A stretch of DNA of 64,000 bases, from assembly GCA_030068075.1 (NCBI GenBank), contig CM057836.1, positions 69,043,788 to 69,107,787 of the forward strand, read 5' to 3'. Shown piece after piece: positions 22,988 to 32,830 of this stretch. The stretch comes from Paguma larvata. Lineage: Eukaryota; Chordata; Mammalia; Carnivora; Viverridae. Each line of letters begins with the position of its first letter. Position 1 is the stretch's first letter. Position numbers and translations under genes: made by a program. The notes beneath the pieces were generated by a model. The model saw nothing but the letters and a program-made list of their open reading frames with translations, did no database searches and was not told the DNA's origin.

Positions 22988-23150
22988 TATTTTTGTTATT
23001 TTAAAATGAGTTAAAATTTAACATTTTTACTTTTAATTTATAATTGAGTAAATATTCAAAGATATATACACAGAAGATTTTTGGCGTCTTTAATGATTTT
23101 TAAGTATGAAAGAAATTCCTGAGGCTAAAAAGTGTAAGAAATGCCATTTT

Positions 23151-24060
23151 AGAGAAATGCCAGATTACTTACCGTGAACATATGTGCTGTGTGTCTTCTG
23201 GGGTTCTAGAAAATTTATCAAATATATCCAAGTAGAATATTATTAAGTAAACATATTTTCAAAGTGTCCATAATTCATGACACTAGGTCTTTTTATTCTT
23301 TCATGGTAGTAGTCTCTAGAACCTGATATGTTTTCTTCACAAAGCGAATGGGTTTTTGATTTTCTAATATCAACTACATTTCCTTGGGTCATGCCCTGGG
23401 ATGATACTGTCTGTTTTAGCTATGTTTTAAGCAATCTATTGATAATAGTGATTTAACTTCTAAAGTGAGTGTGAATATTTTGTTTTAAATAATAAGCAGA
23501 GTAGATTCAAGATTGTCTGAGGTAACAACACTCTCACTCACTTGCATTCCAATATGCCTGTTTAGTAAACGAGAAAGAATAAGGCCATAGCCAGTCTGCA
23601 GGGAATACGCCTGGGAGTGTGTCGCACCTGTGAACTTCCTTTGTCATGCTTGTCAGAGTGGAGATGCAGTTGAAGATCTCTAGGACAGTTAGTGTAGCAT
23701 TTATGGAAGTGATGAAATGCAGTCAGTGCACACTAATTATTCCCTTGGTTTCGATTGATCAAACTGGAGTCCACATACACTTGACAATTGAAATAAAGCC
23801 TACCATTGCCCAGGATGGGCAAAATCTAGTATACTGTGAAACAATATAGTATACTGTGAAGCATCTTTCTCAAGCTTTGCATGAATCTATACATAATTTG
23901 AAAAAATTCTAAAAACAATATTTACCTTGCCAAATTTTTGGCCTTTATTAAATATAGAACACTAATTGTTTCCATAGTGAGTGAGCCATGTCCAAAATAA
24001 ATTATATAGAATCAGAATTGAAATAGTCTATGCAGTGCCTAGCAGCAGTGTCTTTGTGTT
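23151..24060. other. unique DNA, no feature recognised
   Basis: Non-repetitive. A two-copy direct repeat TAGTATACTGTGAA lies at 23827-23840 and 23847-23860. No gene-like signal. Confidence 0.5.
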
Positions 24061-24064
24061 AATA

Positions 24065-24310
24065 GTTAATGATGATTGCTACTATTTATTGACCACTGAA
24101 TATATGCCAACTTTCCTAAGTGTTATATATTTCTCATTTATACCTTTTGGGAAAATCTCAAAAGCTTTATATTGCCATTTTTCTCATTTTATGAATGAAG
24201 AAACTGGGACTTAGAGAGGTTCAGCTAACTAATCTAAGCCCCAAAGTTAGGTCATGAAACCAGATCTGTCTGATTTCAATGTCCATGCTTTTACCACTAA
24301 GATACTTTCT
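24065..24310 (-). mobile_element. MIR SINE (antisense)
   Basis: ACTATTTATTGACCACTGAATATATGCC, TTTTATGAATGAAGAAACTGGGACTTAGAGAGG and TCATGAAACCAGATCTGTCTGATTTC give an almost complete MIR in reverse order. Confidence 0.88.
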
Positions 24311-24339
24311 TTCCTGTGGTCACATATTGCATGCATTTA

Positions 24340-24450
24340 ATTGGTCAAAGTGATTCAATTCCTTTATTTCATAGGCAAGGACACTTCATAATAGACAGAT
24401 TAAGTGGCTTGTCCAAAATCACAGAATAAGAAACAAAGTCCATATCCCCT
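24340..24450 (-). mobile_element. MIR SINE fragment (antisense)
   Basis: TTTCATAGGCAAGGACACTTCATAATAG, then TTAAGTGGCTTGTCCAAAATCACAGAATAAG, matches the complement of the MIR 3' part. It lies next to another MIR in the same orientation. Confidence 0.65.
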
Positions 24451-25005
24451 CACTTTGTTTCTTAGGTGGCTATGTGGAACTCAATCTAGCATAGGGACCC
24501 TGAAGTCATCCTTTGTCCCTGAACTTTCAGAATGTTTACTATGTAATATAATTTCTGTGGCATTTATAAGATACTGTGTTAGAGTGTGCATATGTGTGTG
24601 CGTGTGTGTGTGTTTGGTGATGGACTTTTTTTTTTTTTTTTATTTCCCAGTTTTTTTTCCCGGTTAGGCTGTAATATGTACTAGTTGAGTTATTGAATGG
24701 TTAGTGAGTGAATGGTCCATTATTTCGCTTTCCTGGGTATAAGTTCTAGAAACTGCCAAGAGCTACCACGTAGGAAGGGAAACAGCAGCCCCCTCCATCT
24801 GCCACTGATTTCAATAAGAGTCCTTAGGTATTATTTATTTTTCATATTGAATTCTTTATAAGCATTCTTTTAGAAAAAAGAATGTTTCTTTTGCCAGCAA
24901 AGTTGTTTGTTGTTTTAAAATCACCAGTCTAGTTTATACGGTTTATTGAAATGCTCATTTTCTCAGTTTGTTTAATTAATGATTTTATTAGAATGAGGGC
25001 TAAAA
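24451..25005. other. unique DNA with a short (TG)n run
   Basis: TG run at about 24592-24614 and T run at 24627-24641. Otherwise non-repetitive with no recognised gene. Confidence 0.6.
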
Positions 25006-25009
25006 TGTG

Positions 25010-25155
25010 ACTCAAAACATGTGGGTATTGACCCTGGTTTTTCCACTTGCTAGCCACGTTTCTATGCTTTAGATTTCTTATCTTTCAAATTTTAATTATG
25101 ATCTACTTGCTTTGTTTGTATTTCTGCCAGGTTTTGGTAAGAATAAAAGGAGTTA
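25010..25155 (+). mobile_element. MIR SINE fragment
   Basis: TGACCCTGGTTTTTCCACTTGCTAGCCACG, then TTAGATTTCTTATCTTTCAAATTTTAATTATG, resembles the MIR sense 3' half (TGCCACTTACTAGCTGTGTG...TTCCTCATCTGTAAAATG). Diverged. Confidence 0.5.
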
Positions 25156-25388
25156 ATTCACAGCATGTCACATAAACATGGCAACAAGGCCCCAAAAGTA
25201 GATCAGTAAAAATATAAAACTATAGACCTACAAAATAGATAAATATAAAAAGATTATAAAATACTACGAAACAGACTTATAGTAATACAAATGCTCTTAG
25301 GACTCTCTGGCTTATAACAGAGTTGGTGAAAGAAGGCCTTTTTACCCAGAGATACAGGAAGAGGGTTGGGCTTGTGTATAATATTGAC

Positions 25389-25700
25389 CTATTCATTCAT
25401 TCATTCATTCATTCATTCATTCATTCATTCCTCATTTATTTAACAAGCATTTATTGAATGTGTAATAGATGCCCAGCCCTGTGCTAGAGGCTAAGGTACC
25501 AAAGATGAAGTGTACTGAAGCTCAACCATGGAGTTACTAATAATCTAAGAAGAAGAAAAAGACATATGCAAACTACAACAAACATAAAACTATTTGATAA
25601 GTGCTAAAATTGGTATTATTACGAAGTACTATGGGAACACAGTGGAAATAATGACTAACTCTGCCTAGGGGCTTTAGGAAGTCTGCAAGAAAGAGTAGCA
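25389..25700 (-). mobile_element. L2 LINE 3' end with (ATTC)n tail
   Basis: Ten ATTC units (25391-25430) are the expanded complement of the L2 (TGAA)n tail. They are followed by TTTATTGAATGTGTAATAGATGCCCAGCCCTGTGCTAGAGG, AAAGATGAAG, and AACTCTGCCTAGGGGC further on. The tail repeat is a potential tetranucleotide marker. Confidence 0.88.
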
Positions 25701-25784
25701 TTTGAGCTTGGTACAAAACAATGTGTAGGAGTTTACCAGAATTTTTTTAAATGGGAAAAGGGCACCTCTAGATAGAAAAAACAA

Positions 25785-26235
25785 CATGTTCACACCAGTG
25801 AAGATGTAATAGAACATAGCATGCTGGAGACAATGTGAAAATTAGAAGAAGTCTTTTGAAAAGTAGTTTGGCAGATTTTTCAAGATCTATAAAAACACTT
25901 ATGTCTTTAGACCAGTAAACCCACTTACGGGGATTTATCATATAAAAAAATACCAAGGAAGAAAAGTGTTATTTACAATAGCAGAAATATAAAATTGAGA
26001 TGGATCCATTATCTAAAAATTACAGAATAGTCATGTAAATTATAATGAGTCATTTTGACTATTCTATTATTGTTAGAATGATAATATTCTAAATCAAAGT
26101 GGAAAATGTATATGCCATCATATTAAATTATAAGAGAATAAATTGTATCTTATATACATTTAAAATTAGGTGTGTGGATAGACAAGAAATGAAAAAGAAT
26201 ATGAAAAGAAATCAAAACAATAACAACAGCATTAA
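25785..26235 (+). mobile_element. old L1 (L1M-type) 3' end
   Basis: AGACCAGTAAACCCACTTACGGGGATTTATC, AAATACCAAGGAAGAAAAGTGTTATTTACAATAGCAGAAATATAAAATTG-type sequence (in pieces) and the A-rich AAAAATTACAGAATAGTC follow the end of L1 ORF2/3'UTR (family: CCCAGCAATTCCACTTCTAGG). Decayed, non-coding. Confidence 0.7.
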
Positions 26236-26317
26236 CAACAAAATGTTTTGTGAAGGTGTTGGTATTGTGAATTGATTTTTTTTTAATAGATTTACTTTGT
26301 TGTGGTCCTATCATTTA

Positions 26318-26402
26318 CTAAATCAACTCATGTTCATTGACTGTTTCACATGTGCTAAAAGTATTGCTCAGTCCTCCAGCAGAAAAGATAAAGGAGCTTA
26401 TC
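26318..26402 (-). mobile_element. L2 LINE 3' fragment (short)
   Basis: CTCATGTTCATTGACTGTTTCACATGTGC and GATAAAGGAGCTTA resemble the complement of the L2 tail region. Short and diverged. Confidence 0.4.
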
Positions 26403-26439
26403 ATTTATATTTTTTTTAATTTTAAAGAAAACACTTTTA

Positions 26440-26635
26440 TATTTCCATGCCTTTGCTAAAATAATTAACTCTACCACTTTCAAGACCTAAGTCGAATGCA
26501 GTCTCTTCCAGAGAGAACTTTTCAGAATTTCTCCCTCCCATTATTCCTGATCTCTCTCTAGATTTTCCAAACTTCTGTCCCTCAAAATGAGAGACATTGT
26601 GCTTTAGGCACTGAATTGGATAATTCAACATGTCC
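26440..26635 (+). mobile_element. probable L2 LINE fragment
   Basis: CCAGAGAGAACTTTTCAGAATTTCTCCCTCCC resembles the L2 segment that reads CAGAGAGGCCTTCCCTGACC. Support is moderate; no frame is functional. Confidence 0.4.
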
Positions 26636-26667
26636 ACGGCTGCTGTCACAGTGGCAGATGCACATAA

Positions 26668-26860
26668 GTGTGTTTCTCAAAGTAAGGTCTAAAACAGCCT
26701 GCCTCAAAATGACTTGACGTACATGATAAGCTTACAGTTTTCACTCTCATCCCTAGAAATTATAATTAAGTAGATCAGGTCGGGTTCCAGAAAATTAGCA
26801 TTTTTAGCAAGCACTCTAATTTTTAGGCATCTTATCTTTGGAAACCATCATTACAAAATA
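26668..26860 (-). mobile_element. hAT MITE (MER3/MER58-like), diverged
   Basis: GTTTCTCAAAGTAAGGTCT at the left, GGTCGGGTTCCAGAAAATTAGCATTTTTAGCAAGC in the middle and CTTTGGAAACCATCATT at the right follow the same order as the better-kept MITE at 12.6-13.0 kb. Confidence 0.45.
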
Positions 26861-27047
26861 TTGAGTCTACATGAAATAATTGCATCTGCCTGCCGGGATG
26901 TTCTTGTGGAACATTATGTTTATTATGAGTGACCAACTGAGAATTTCTCTGTTTACTGATTTTTCTTATAATGTCATGTTCATTCCAAGATGAGCTTTGT
27001 TTTCAGCTTAAGTTTCACAATTTTCTTAATCGAAAATATTCACTCTT

Positions 27048-27228
27048 GCTTTTTTTAAATGTTTATTTATTTATTACGAGAGATAGCAGAGAGAGAGGGA
27101 GAGAGAATCTCAAGCAGGCTGTGCACTGTCAGCGTCAAGCCTGAGGAGGGGCTTGAACTCACCAACTATGAGATCATGACCTGATCAAGAGTCAGATGTT
27201 CAACTGATTAAGCCACCTAGGTGCCCCA
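27048..27228 (-). mobile_element. CAN-SINE, antisense, internally shortened
   Basis: T-rich tail with TTTATTTATTTATTACGAG, GA-rich stretch, CAAGCAGGCTGTGCACTGTCAG, B-box complement, and head complement AAGCCACCTAGGTGCCCC. About 10 bp between the B-box complement and head are missing. A weak duplication ATATTCACTC / ATATTCTCTC flanks it. Confidence 0.93.
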
Positions 27229-28655
27229 TATATTCTCTCCTGATCAGTAAAAATGTGTATTTTGTTTGTCCATGTGCTTCTGTACATGCATAGGATTATA
27301 GAGTCATTTGTAAGTTTCTGTGTAGATATCTCTTCTAAGTCATTCTTAGTGCTTAAGATATCATCATTTGGTCCATAATCAAGGAGTGGAGGAGCAGGGA
27401 GGAAGGAGACTTATATTTGATAATATCTGATAAGCTGTGTTCACTAAAAACCCAAAGTTTCTCACAGTCCATTAATGTACCTCAACTATTTACAAGGTTT
27501 TATGTTCTTTTTTTCCTCTAGACCTTTTTGTTTCCTCCTCTTTCCTCCTTTACTTTCCTTCCTTCCTTCTTTCTTTATACTTCATGCCTCTTAGCAGACT
27601 TGACTATGCACCATGGCTTTCTTGCTCAATGATTTTCATCAATCAGTCACCAAAAATATTTGGTCATTGATGTCTGTTTGGTAAAAGGTGTCCTACTCAC
27701 AGTATCCTAAAATGTTCCTTTTTAACATTGTCCTGTGGCACTTTGAGTTTGGATCAGCATGAACAATTAGTCATTCTTCTATCAAAAATTTTAAAAATGT
27801 ATAGTATGTCAAAAATTTCAGAAAATCTTTAAAATGAGGAGTTAGGGACTAGCAGTCCTTAAGAGATGAGTCTGAAAAGAACACGTTTTGGCATTGTTAC
27901 CCTTTGACCTTAAACTGGCCAACCTAGAAGCCAGCTGGGAGAAAAACAGTAAGAGATTTCTGTACAGTGTGCACTCACTTCATCTTCACGGATCACTGTT
28001 GTGCATGAAATGGGCTGGGGATTTCTTTCTGGGTGGATTTACTGTCTTAAACAATTGGGGAAGCTTTGCTATGATTTTAATGAGTTCTGATCTCTTAAAG
28101 GAAAGGTCTAGAGGTCTAGATAGGTCTCTAGAAGTCTAGAGAGCCATCCTAAGAAAGCTCCTCTCAGTACAAATGAATTCTTAGGCTATGTAAAAGAGGC
28201 CTGCCTGGATAGCTACACATTCATGGTTTCTAATTGCAGCAATGTGGTAGGGACCTAGACAGCCAAGTGCCATATCCATCTGTGGCTGTAATGGGGTCAT
28301 CCTATTCTTCAAAACATTACTAACTGCATGTTTCTTCTATGCACATTAATCTTTCTCACTTCAAAATATTTTCAACTAAAATATCTTTACATTGTAAAGT
28401 TTGGAAAACTGTCTCTTTATGGATGTCTCTAAAGAATTTGCATTTTTTTATTGTCTGCTATGGTGCTTCTTTCTGCTCCAATTTCTCACTCGTTGAACAT
28501 TACTCCTAACACTTTTTTAATTTTATGCCTTAAAAAAAAAGCTTCCAATTTCTATTCATTAGAAATTCCGTTGACATGACTTTTCTTGAAAAAGGATTCT
28601 GAATTTCTACTCCAAGATGATCATGAGGTTCTTATATTATGGAGGTGGGATGCTT
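27229..28655. other. unique DNA, no feature recognised
   Basis: About 1.4 kb without a recognised interspersed repeat. A small GGTCTAGA-type direct repeat lies at about 28104-28142. The 83-codon frame at 27888-28139 shows no domain. Confidence 0.5.
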
Positions 28656-28659
28656 ATTT

Positions 28660-28800
28660 ACAGTGCAGACTTTCAGAACCCATCTAAGTCTGAGACAGAA
28701 TCACTCTCTGGGGAAGGGCCCAGAAATCTGGATATTTAACATGCTTCCTTGTTGGTTCTTATGCAGAGTAAACATACAGAACAAATACTCTGGAACACCA
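28660..28800 (+). mobile_element. hAT MITE (MER3/MER58-like)
   Basis: AATCACTCTCTGGGGAAGGGCCCAGAAATCTGGATATTTAACATGCTTCC, read in pieces, followed by TTCTTATGCAGAGTAAA, matches the middle and right part of the MITE class (family: GGGGCCCAGAAATCTGTATTTAACAAGC). It lies in a short open frame that is not a gene. Confidence 0.6.
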
Positions 28801-28854
28801 GGATTACTTCTGATTTGTAAAGAACACTTGATATGTAGTCAGTAGACTTTCAGT

Positions 28855-28985
28855 TGCTCGTTTCATGGGTCTAGATGTTATTTAATCCCTCTGAGTCTCA
28901 ATTTCTTTTATTTTTAACATAGTATAATAAATTTTAGAGTACAGTGTTATCAAAAAGATTATATGAGGCATTGGTTTTTGTGTGT
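28855..28985 (+). mobile_element. MIR SINE fragment
   Basis: TTATTTAATCCCTCTGAGTCTCAATTTCTTTTATTTTTAACATAGTATAATAA, with a following TTATATGAGGCA, matches the sense 3' region of MIR. Confidence 0.7.
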
Positions 28986-29045
28986 TTTTTCTTTTTAAAA
29001 AGCATAATTATCTAGAGAAAAAATCAGTGTGAAAAACAAACCCCA

Positions 29046-29210
29046 GGGCACCTGGGTGACACAGTCAGTTAAGCGTCTGACTTTGCTCAGGTCATGATCT
29101 CCCAGTTCACAAGTTCGAGCCCTGGGTTGGGCTCTGTGCTCACACCTCAGAGCCTGGGGCCTGATTCTGACTCTGTGTCTTCCTCTTTCTTTGCCCATCC
29201 CCCGCTTGTG

Positions 29211-29248
<38 letters not shown>

Positions 29249-29275
29249 AATAAATTAAAACATTTAAAAACTAAA
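29046..29275 (+). mobile_element. CAN-SINE (SINEC_Fc type) with expanded CT tract
   Basis: Head GGGCACCTGGGTGACACAG, B-box-like GTTCGAGCCCTGGG, body CACACCTCAGAGCCTGGGGC. The internal CT-rich stretch has grown into a pure (CT)16 microsatellite at 29214-29245, before AAAAATAAATTAAAAC. Flanks show only an imperfect duplication. Confidence 0.94.
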
Positions 29276-29984
29276 AACCCACGAGAACAGAGTATCATAA
29301 AAAATAATATTTAGAATATATGAAATTTTACTTATTTTAACATTAATTCACTTCCTACCTTTGATGTGTGCTTGCACATATTAAAGTTATAGTGAACAGA
29401 AGTTGAGTGGTGCTCTATGGCCTCAAACTAGGACTGCCATTATATGGAGAAAAAGCAAAAACAATAAAAAGTTTAAACTGAGATAATCCACTATGATTTT
29501 CTACCATTTCTATTTTTTCCCTTTTCTTAAAAAATGTAAATGATCCAGAAAATTTCGTCACATATATTCTCTCACAACTAGAGCTTACTTCCTGACATAT
29601 GTCTTTTAAAAGTCAGCCAGGCATCCTACTTCCCATTCATCATAACTGTGGTGCAAATACAGACAAGAGAATTTGCATTAAAAAAAAAAAAAAAAGGCTT
29701 CAGCAGTCATGCATATTCTTCTGAAGGAGGGGACTCAAAGCTTCTCCTAGAAATGCTCATTGAAGGATCATACTCTTTTTTGGATAACCAAAGCTTTCAA
29801 TGCCATAATCCAGGATCATGGGTTGAAGTAGGGGGAGTCTTTGAAGCCATCCTTTGTCTCTTATTTGACATCTTTTTTTTCCACTTCCTCTAAGTCTTAC
29901 TCTGGTTGATAATTATGATGATATTTGAAAGCATCTTGAAACTTGCCAGTGTCATCTTTACTCATTGACTAGATTGGGAAGAAT
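29276..29984. other. unique DNA with a poly-A run
   Basis: A run of about 17 A at 29680-29696 has no SINE or retrocopy upstream of it that I recognise. The rest is non-repetitive. Confidence 0.5.
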
Positions 29985-30095
29985 TCTCCTGTCACTCAAT
30001 TTAAGCCAAGTTATTTAACTTCTCTGCATCAAAATCCTTCATTTGTAAAATGAAGGAGTTGGACTATGCAAACTATAAAGTTGTAAAAATGTAAA
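29985..30095 (+). mobile_element. MIR SINE 3' fragment
   Basis: AGCCAAGTTATTTAACTTCTCTGCATC, TCATTTGTAAAATGAAGGAGTTGGACTATG matches the end of MIR in sense order. Confidence 0.7.
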
Positions 30096-31092
30096 GAGAT
30101 TTATGACATGCAATGTCTTCTTATACCACACAGTATGTGATGATATCTATAGGTCTGTGGCTCTTTTTTGCTGATCTCTTTCCTTTCTCCCTCTCTCCTG
30201 TCTCTCTCTCCCTCTCCCCCGCCCAATTTGCTTTCTTGCAATATTTTCTTGGCAAAAGGAGCATTAATTTGACTTAGAGCTGCTCCATTGTCCTAGTCAT
30301 CCAGTGGCTTTGTGTCTTAACTCTGCTGCCCTGACCTGAATGCCACAGGCTTGGCCAAGTGTGGAAATCGGCGTGACAGGAGTCACAGAGGGAAAGTGCC
30401 TGAAGCTGTCTTGAGAGCTCTGTTCCTCGAAACCTTGTCTGTGGGTGGAAAGACCAGTTGGGGGCCTAGAGACCAGGGCTGCAGACACTGTTTCTAGGAG
30501 ATGCAGTGACGCTCTGCCTCGTCTGTGAACTGTGATGTGGGACAGTCTGGGATAGCATTTGTTTGTTTACGGGTACACCTTCATGGGTCATTAAGTAGCC
30601 TAGAACAGTAAATAGCCTACGAAGTATAATTTGAGGGTCAGAAAAACCCCCTCCCCTTCACATATTCTCCAAATAGCCCTCTTGGGATCCCTGTACATAC
30701 TACCTTTTCTGGCCACACCTGTAAAGATCCAAACATGAGGAGGAGTAAGGACCGCAAGTCTTTTGTCTTGTTAATTTCAATGAGATTAATTTCTCAGACC
30801 CTTTGTTTAAATTAAAAACAAAACTATGAAAAGTGGATTCTTGGACCCACCAACAGAATTCGAACAAGATCCTAATGTCTTTGCCAACACACTTTTTGCC
30901 AGTAGGCTTCCAGGTCACCACACTAGGAGTTTTTTTCTTACCTCCTTTTCCTCGTTGCTGTTTCTTCTTCTTCATGACTTCTTAACTGTGGGGGGATCCA
31001 GGGCCTGGTCCTTAGTCCTCTTTTCTCCACCTAAGCTTTCTTCCTCGCCACTTTACAATATACACCTCACAGTACAGAATACTTTTTGTTTT
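30096..31092. other. unique DNA including a GC-richer patch
   Basis: 30280-30560 is distinctly richer in G+C than the surrounding kilobases, with several CpGs and a TTGGCCAAG half-palindrome. Divergent frames at 30700-30975 (-) and 30826-31299 (+) overlap each other; the + frame (157 codons) gains its last third from a SINE. Neither is called as a gene. Confidence 0.55.
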
Positions 31093-31105
31093 AAACGTCT
31101 TTGTA

Positions 31106-31320
31106 GGGGCGCCTGGGTGGCTCAGTCAGTTGAGTGTCCAACTTCGGCTCAGGTCATGATCTCGTGGTCTGTGAGTTCGAGTCCCACATCGGGCTCTGTG
31201 CTGACAGCTCAGAACCTGGAGCCTGCTTCGGATTCTGTGTCTCCCTCTCTCTCTGCCCCTCCCCCACTCATGCTGTGTCTCTGTCTCAAAAATGAATAAA
31301 CGTTAAAAAAAATTAAAAAC
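31106..31320 (+). mobile_element. CAN-SINE (SINEC_Fc), near consensus
   Basis: GGGGCGCCTGGGTGGCTCAG head, AGTTGAGTGTCCAACTTCGG, GACAGCTCAGAACCTGGAGC, CCTGCTTCGGATTCTGTGTC and GAATAAACGTT tail, with few differences from the family form and most CpGs retained. Duplication AAACGTCTTTGTA (31093-31105) recurs as AAACACCTCTTTGTA (31322-31336). Confidence 0.97.
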
Positions 31321-31361
31321 AAAACACCTCTTTGTAAATAAGGTAGAAAAGCCTAGTTTTG

Positions 31362-31545
31362 TTGTAGGGGCTGTTCTGTGCATTGGAGAGTGATTAGCAG
31401 CATCCTTGCCACTACCCGCTAGACCCTTGTAGCACCTCCCCAGCTGTGACAACTAGAAATATTTCCAAACATTATCACATGTCTCCTCAGGACAAAATCA
31501 CCACCGCCCCCGCCCCGGCCCCATGAACCACTGATTTAGAATAAC
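31362..31545 (-). mobile_element. MER5A-type hAT MITE (antisense)
   Basis: GGGGCTGTTCTGTGCATTGG, AGCAGCATCCTTGCC, CACCTCCCCAGCTGTGACAAC, TGTCTCCTCAGGACAAAATCACC and ATGAACCACTG follow the complement of MER5A in order. A C-rich insertion CCGCCCCCGCCCCGGCCCC interrupts it at about 31503-31521. Confidence 0.85.
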
Positions 31546-31796
31546 TTTCTGTAAAACACAAAAATCCTTTAATATTTCAAATGATAAGCCTTTGACCTAA
31601 TTTAGCCAATTCCAGATTTTTTAATGTTTATGTCTTTTAAACTACTAAGATTCTGAACAACCACCACAAAAGAGTGAACAGTGGAATCTATAAGCCAAGT
31701 TCTGTCTCTTAGATAAAAGAAGCTTGTGCCAAGTAGGAAACAGAAGAAAATGGATTTTGTTTTGTCTTTAGCCCTATACCATTATTGGTAAAAAAT

Positions 31797-31803
31797 AAGT
31801 AAG

Positions 31804-31834
<31 letters not shown>

Positions 31835-31836
31835 AA
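31797..31836. repeat. (AAAT)n microsatellite
   Basis: About nine AAAT units. No SINE body lies upstream on this strand, so it is a free-standing tetranucleotide repeat. Confidence 0.92.
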
Positions 31837-31934
31837 ACACCAAGCAAAAATGCATTATCTTGCCTTTAAAGCAGTAGTAAACAATATCCTACATTAAAAT
31901 TCGTGGTTAGTTCTGCCACTTCTTGTTAATTGCA

Positions 31935-32010
31935 TCCTGCTGAGAAAACTAAGGCTTGGAGGGGTTAATTTGCCCAAGTTCTCATAATTAGCCAAATCCT
32001 TTACTTCTCA
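31935..32010 (-). mobile_element. MIR SINE fragment (antisense)
   Basis: GAGAAAACTAAGGCTTGGAGGGGTTAATTTGCCCAAGTTCTCATAATTAG, read in parts, matches the complement of the MIR 3' region. Confidence 0.6.
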
Positions 32011-32324
32011 GTCCTTCCTGGTCTCTAAGAATCAGAGATAATTTAAGTGAATTGTCATTCCAAATTGTAAAGCTCTTAACACCTGTAAGTTTGTATTGTT
32101 ATAGGCATTCAGAGATGAAAGAACTAGAAATTTAATACGGTTGTGGAGGTCTTTAGCTAAGATTGCCAGAACCTGTCTCTGGAACCTTCCTTCATGCCCA
32201 TAGGTACCCTATTTTCTTAACATGAAAAAGCAGGCCACGCTCCCTTCTCTCTCCTCTCCTTTCCCCTCAACATTTTTGCTCAAATATCTACCAGCCACAT
32301 TCTTCTAAGCCTAAATGAATGTAG

Positions 32325-32830
32325 ATGCCATCATTTTAATTAATTAATTTCAAATTAGAAAAGCAATACATAAACTTGATGACAAACATATAAAACATAC
32401 CTAATAAAACTGTGCCTTGGTCCCACCTTTGCACCCAGCTCCACTCCTCAGATTTAACCGTTATTAACTGATATTTTAGATCTTTGGGGAAATTTCCTCT
32501 GGATATGCATCTATGTATTTGTGTGTGTAAATGTGTGTATATGTGTGTGTATGTGTATGGTGTACATAGATTTTAAACAATTTAAAAATTGCACCTTTGA
32601 TTTCTGTTTAAATAACACTGCATCTTAGAGATCTCTTATAAGCACATTTGAATTTGCCACATTATATTTTACAGCTGCAGAGTATCTCTACTGTAAGACT
32701 GTACCATAATTTACCTAGTCTACTATTGATGACTAGATAGTTTCTATTTTTTGCTAATTGCACTATTGTGGTGAGTAGGTTTGATGGTGCTTTATTATTA
32801 TTGTTTTCTCTTTGATGAATGGTGTTCTGG
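32325..32830 (-). mobile_element. old L1 (L1M-type) 3' UTR, antisense
   Basis: GCACCCAGCTCCACTCCTC, CTTTGGGGAAATTTCCTC, a TG-rich run (32519-32560), then TTACAGCTGCAGAGTATCTC, GACTGTACCATAATTTACC and CTACTATTGATGACTAGATAG follow the complement of old L1 3' ends (family: GTACCATAATTTATTTAACC). Confidence 0.7.

Larger units (their letters stand above)
22025..23150 (+). mobile_element. fossil hAT-type DNA transposon, broken by three SINEs
   Basis: Fragments ATTCTCAAAATATAGTCC / GTCAAAACTAATTTCATAATAATACTAAG / TAAACCAGATATTTAAAGG / ATGTAAGTAACATGTGATGG-like / TTTTAAAATGAGTTAA / TTAATGATTTTTAAG...CCTGAGGCTAAAAAGTG line up in order with one old non-autonomous element (about 600 bp without the SINEs) whose ends are hAT-like inverted repeats. 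The family name is not assigned. Confidence 0.6.

Noticed and set aside
25389..25432. CRISPR-like regular short repeats
   Set aside because: Pure ATTC tetranucleotide of an L2 tail; no spacers, and a mammalian genome.
31106..31180. tRNA-like sequence (A and B box)
   Set aside because: It is the tRNA-derived head of a SINE, not a folded tRNA gene; the same holds for the other CAN-SINE heads.
30826..31299. 157-codon + strand frame, the longest in the window
   Set aside because: Its last third is the head and body of a SINEC_Fc, which inserted with readable duplications. The remaining part shows no domain and overlaps an opposite-strand frame.
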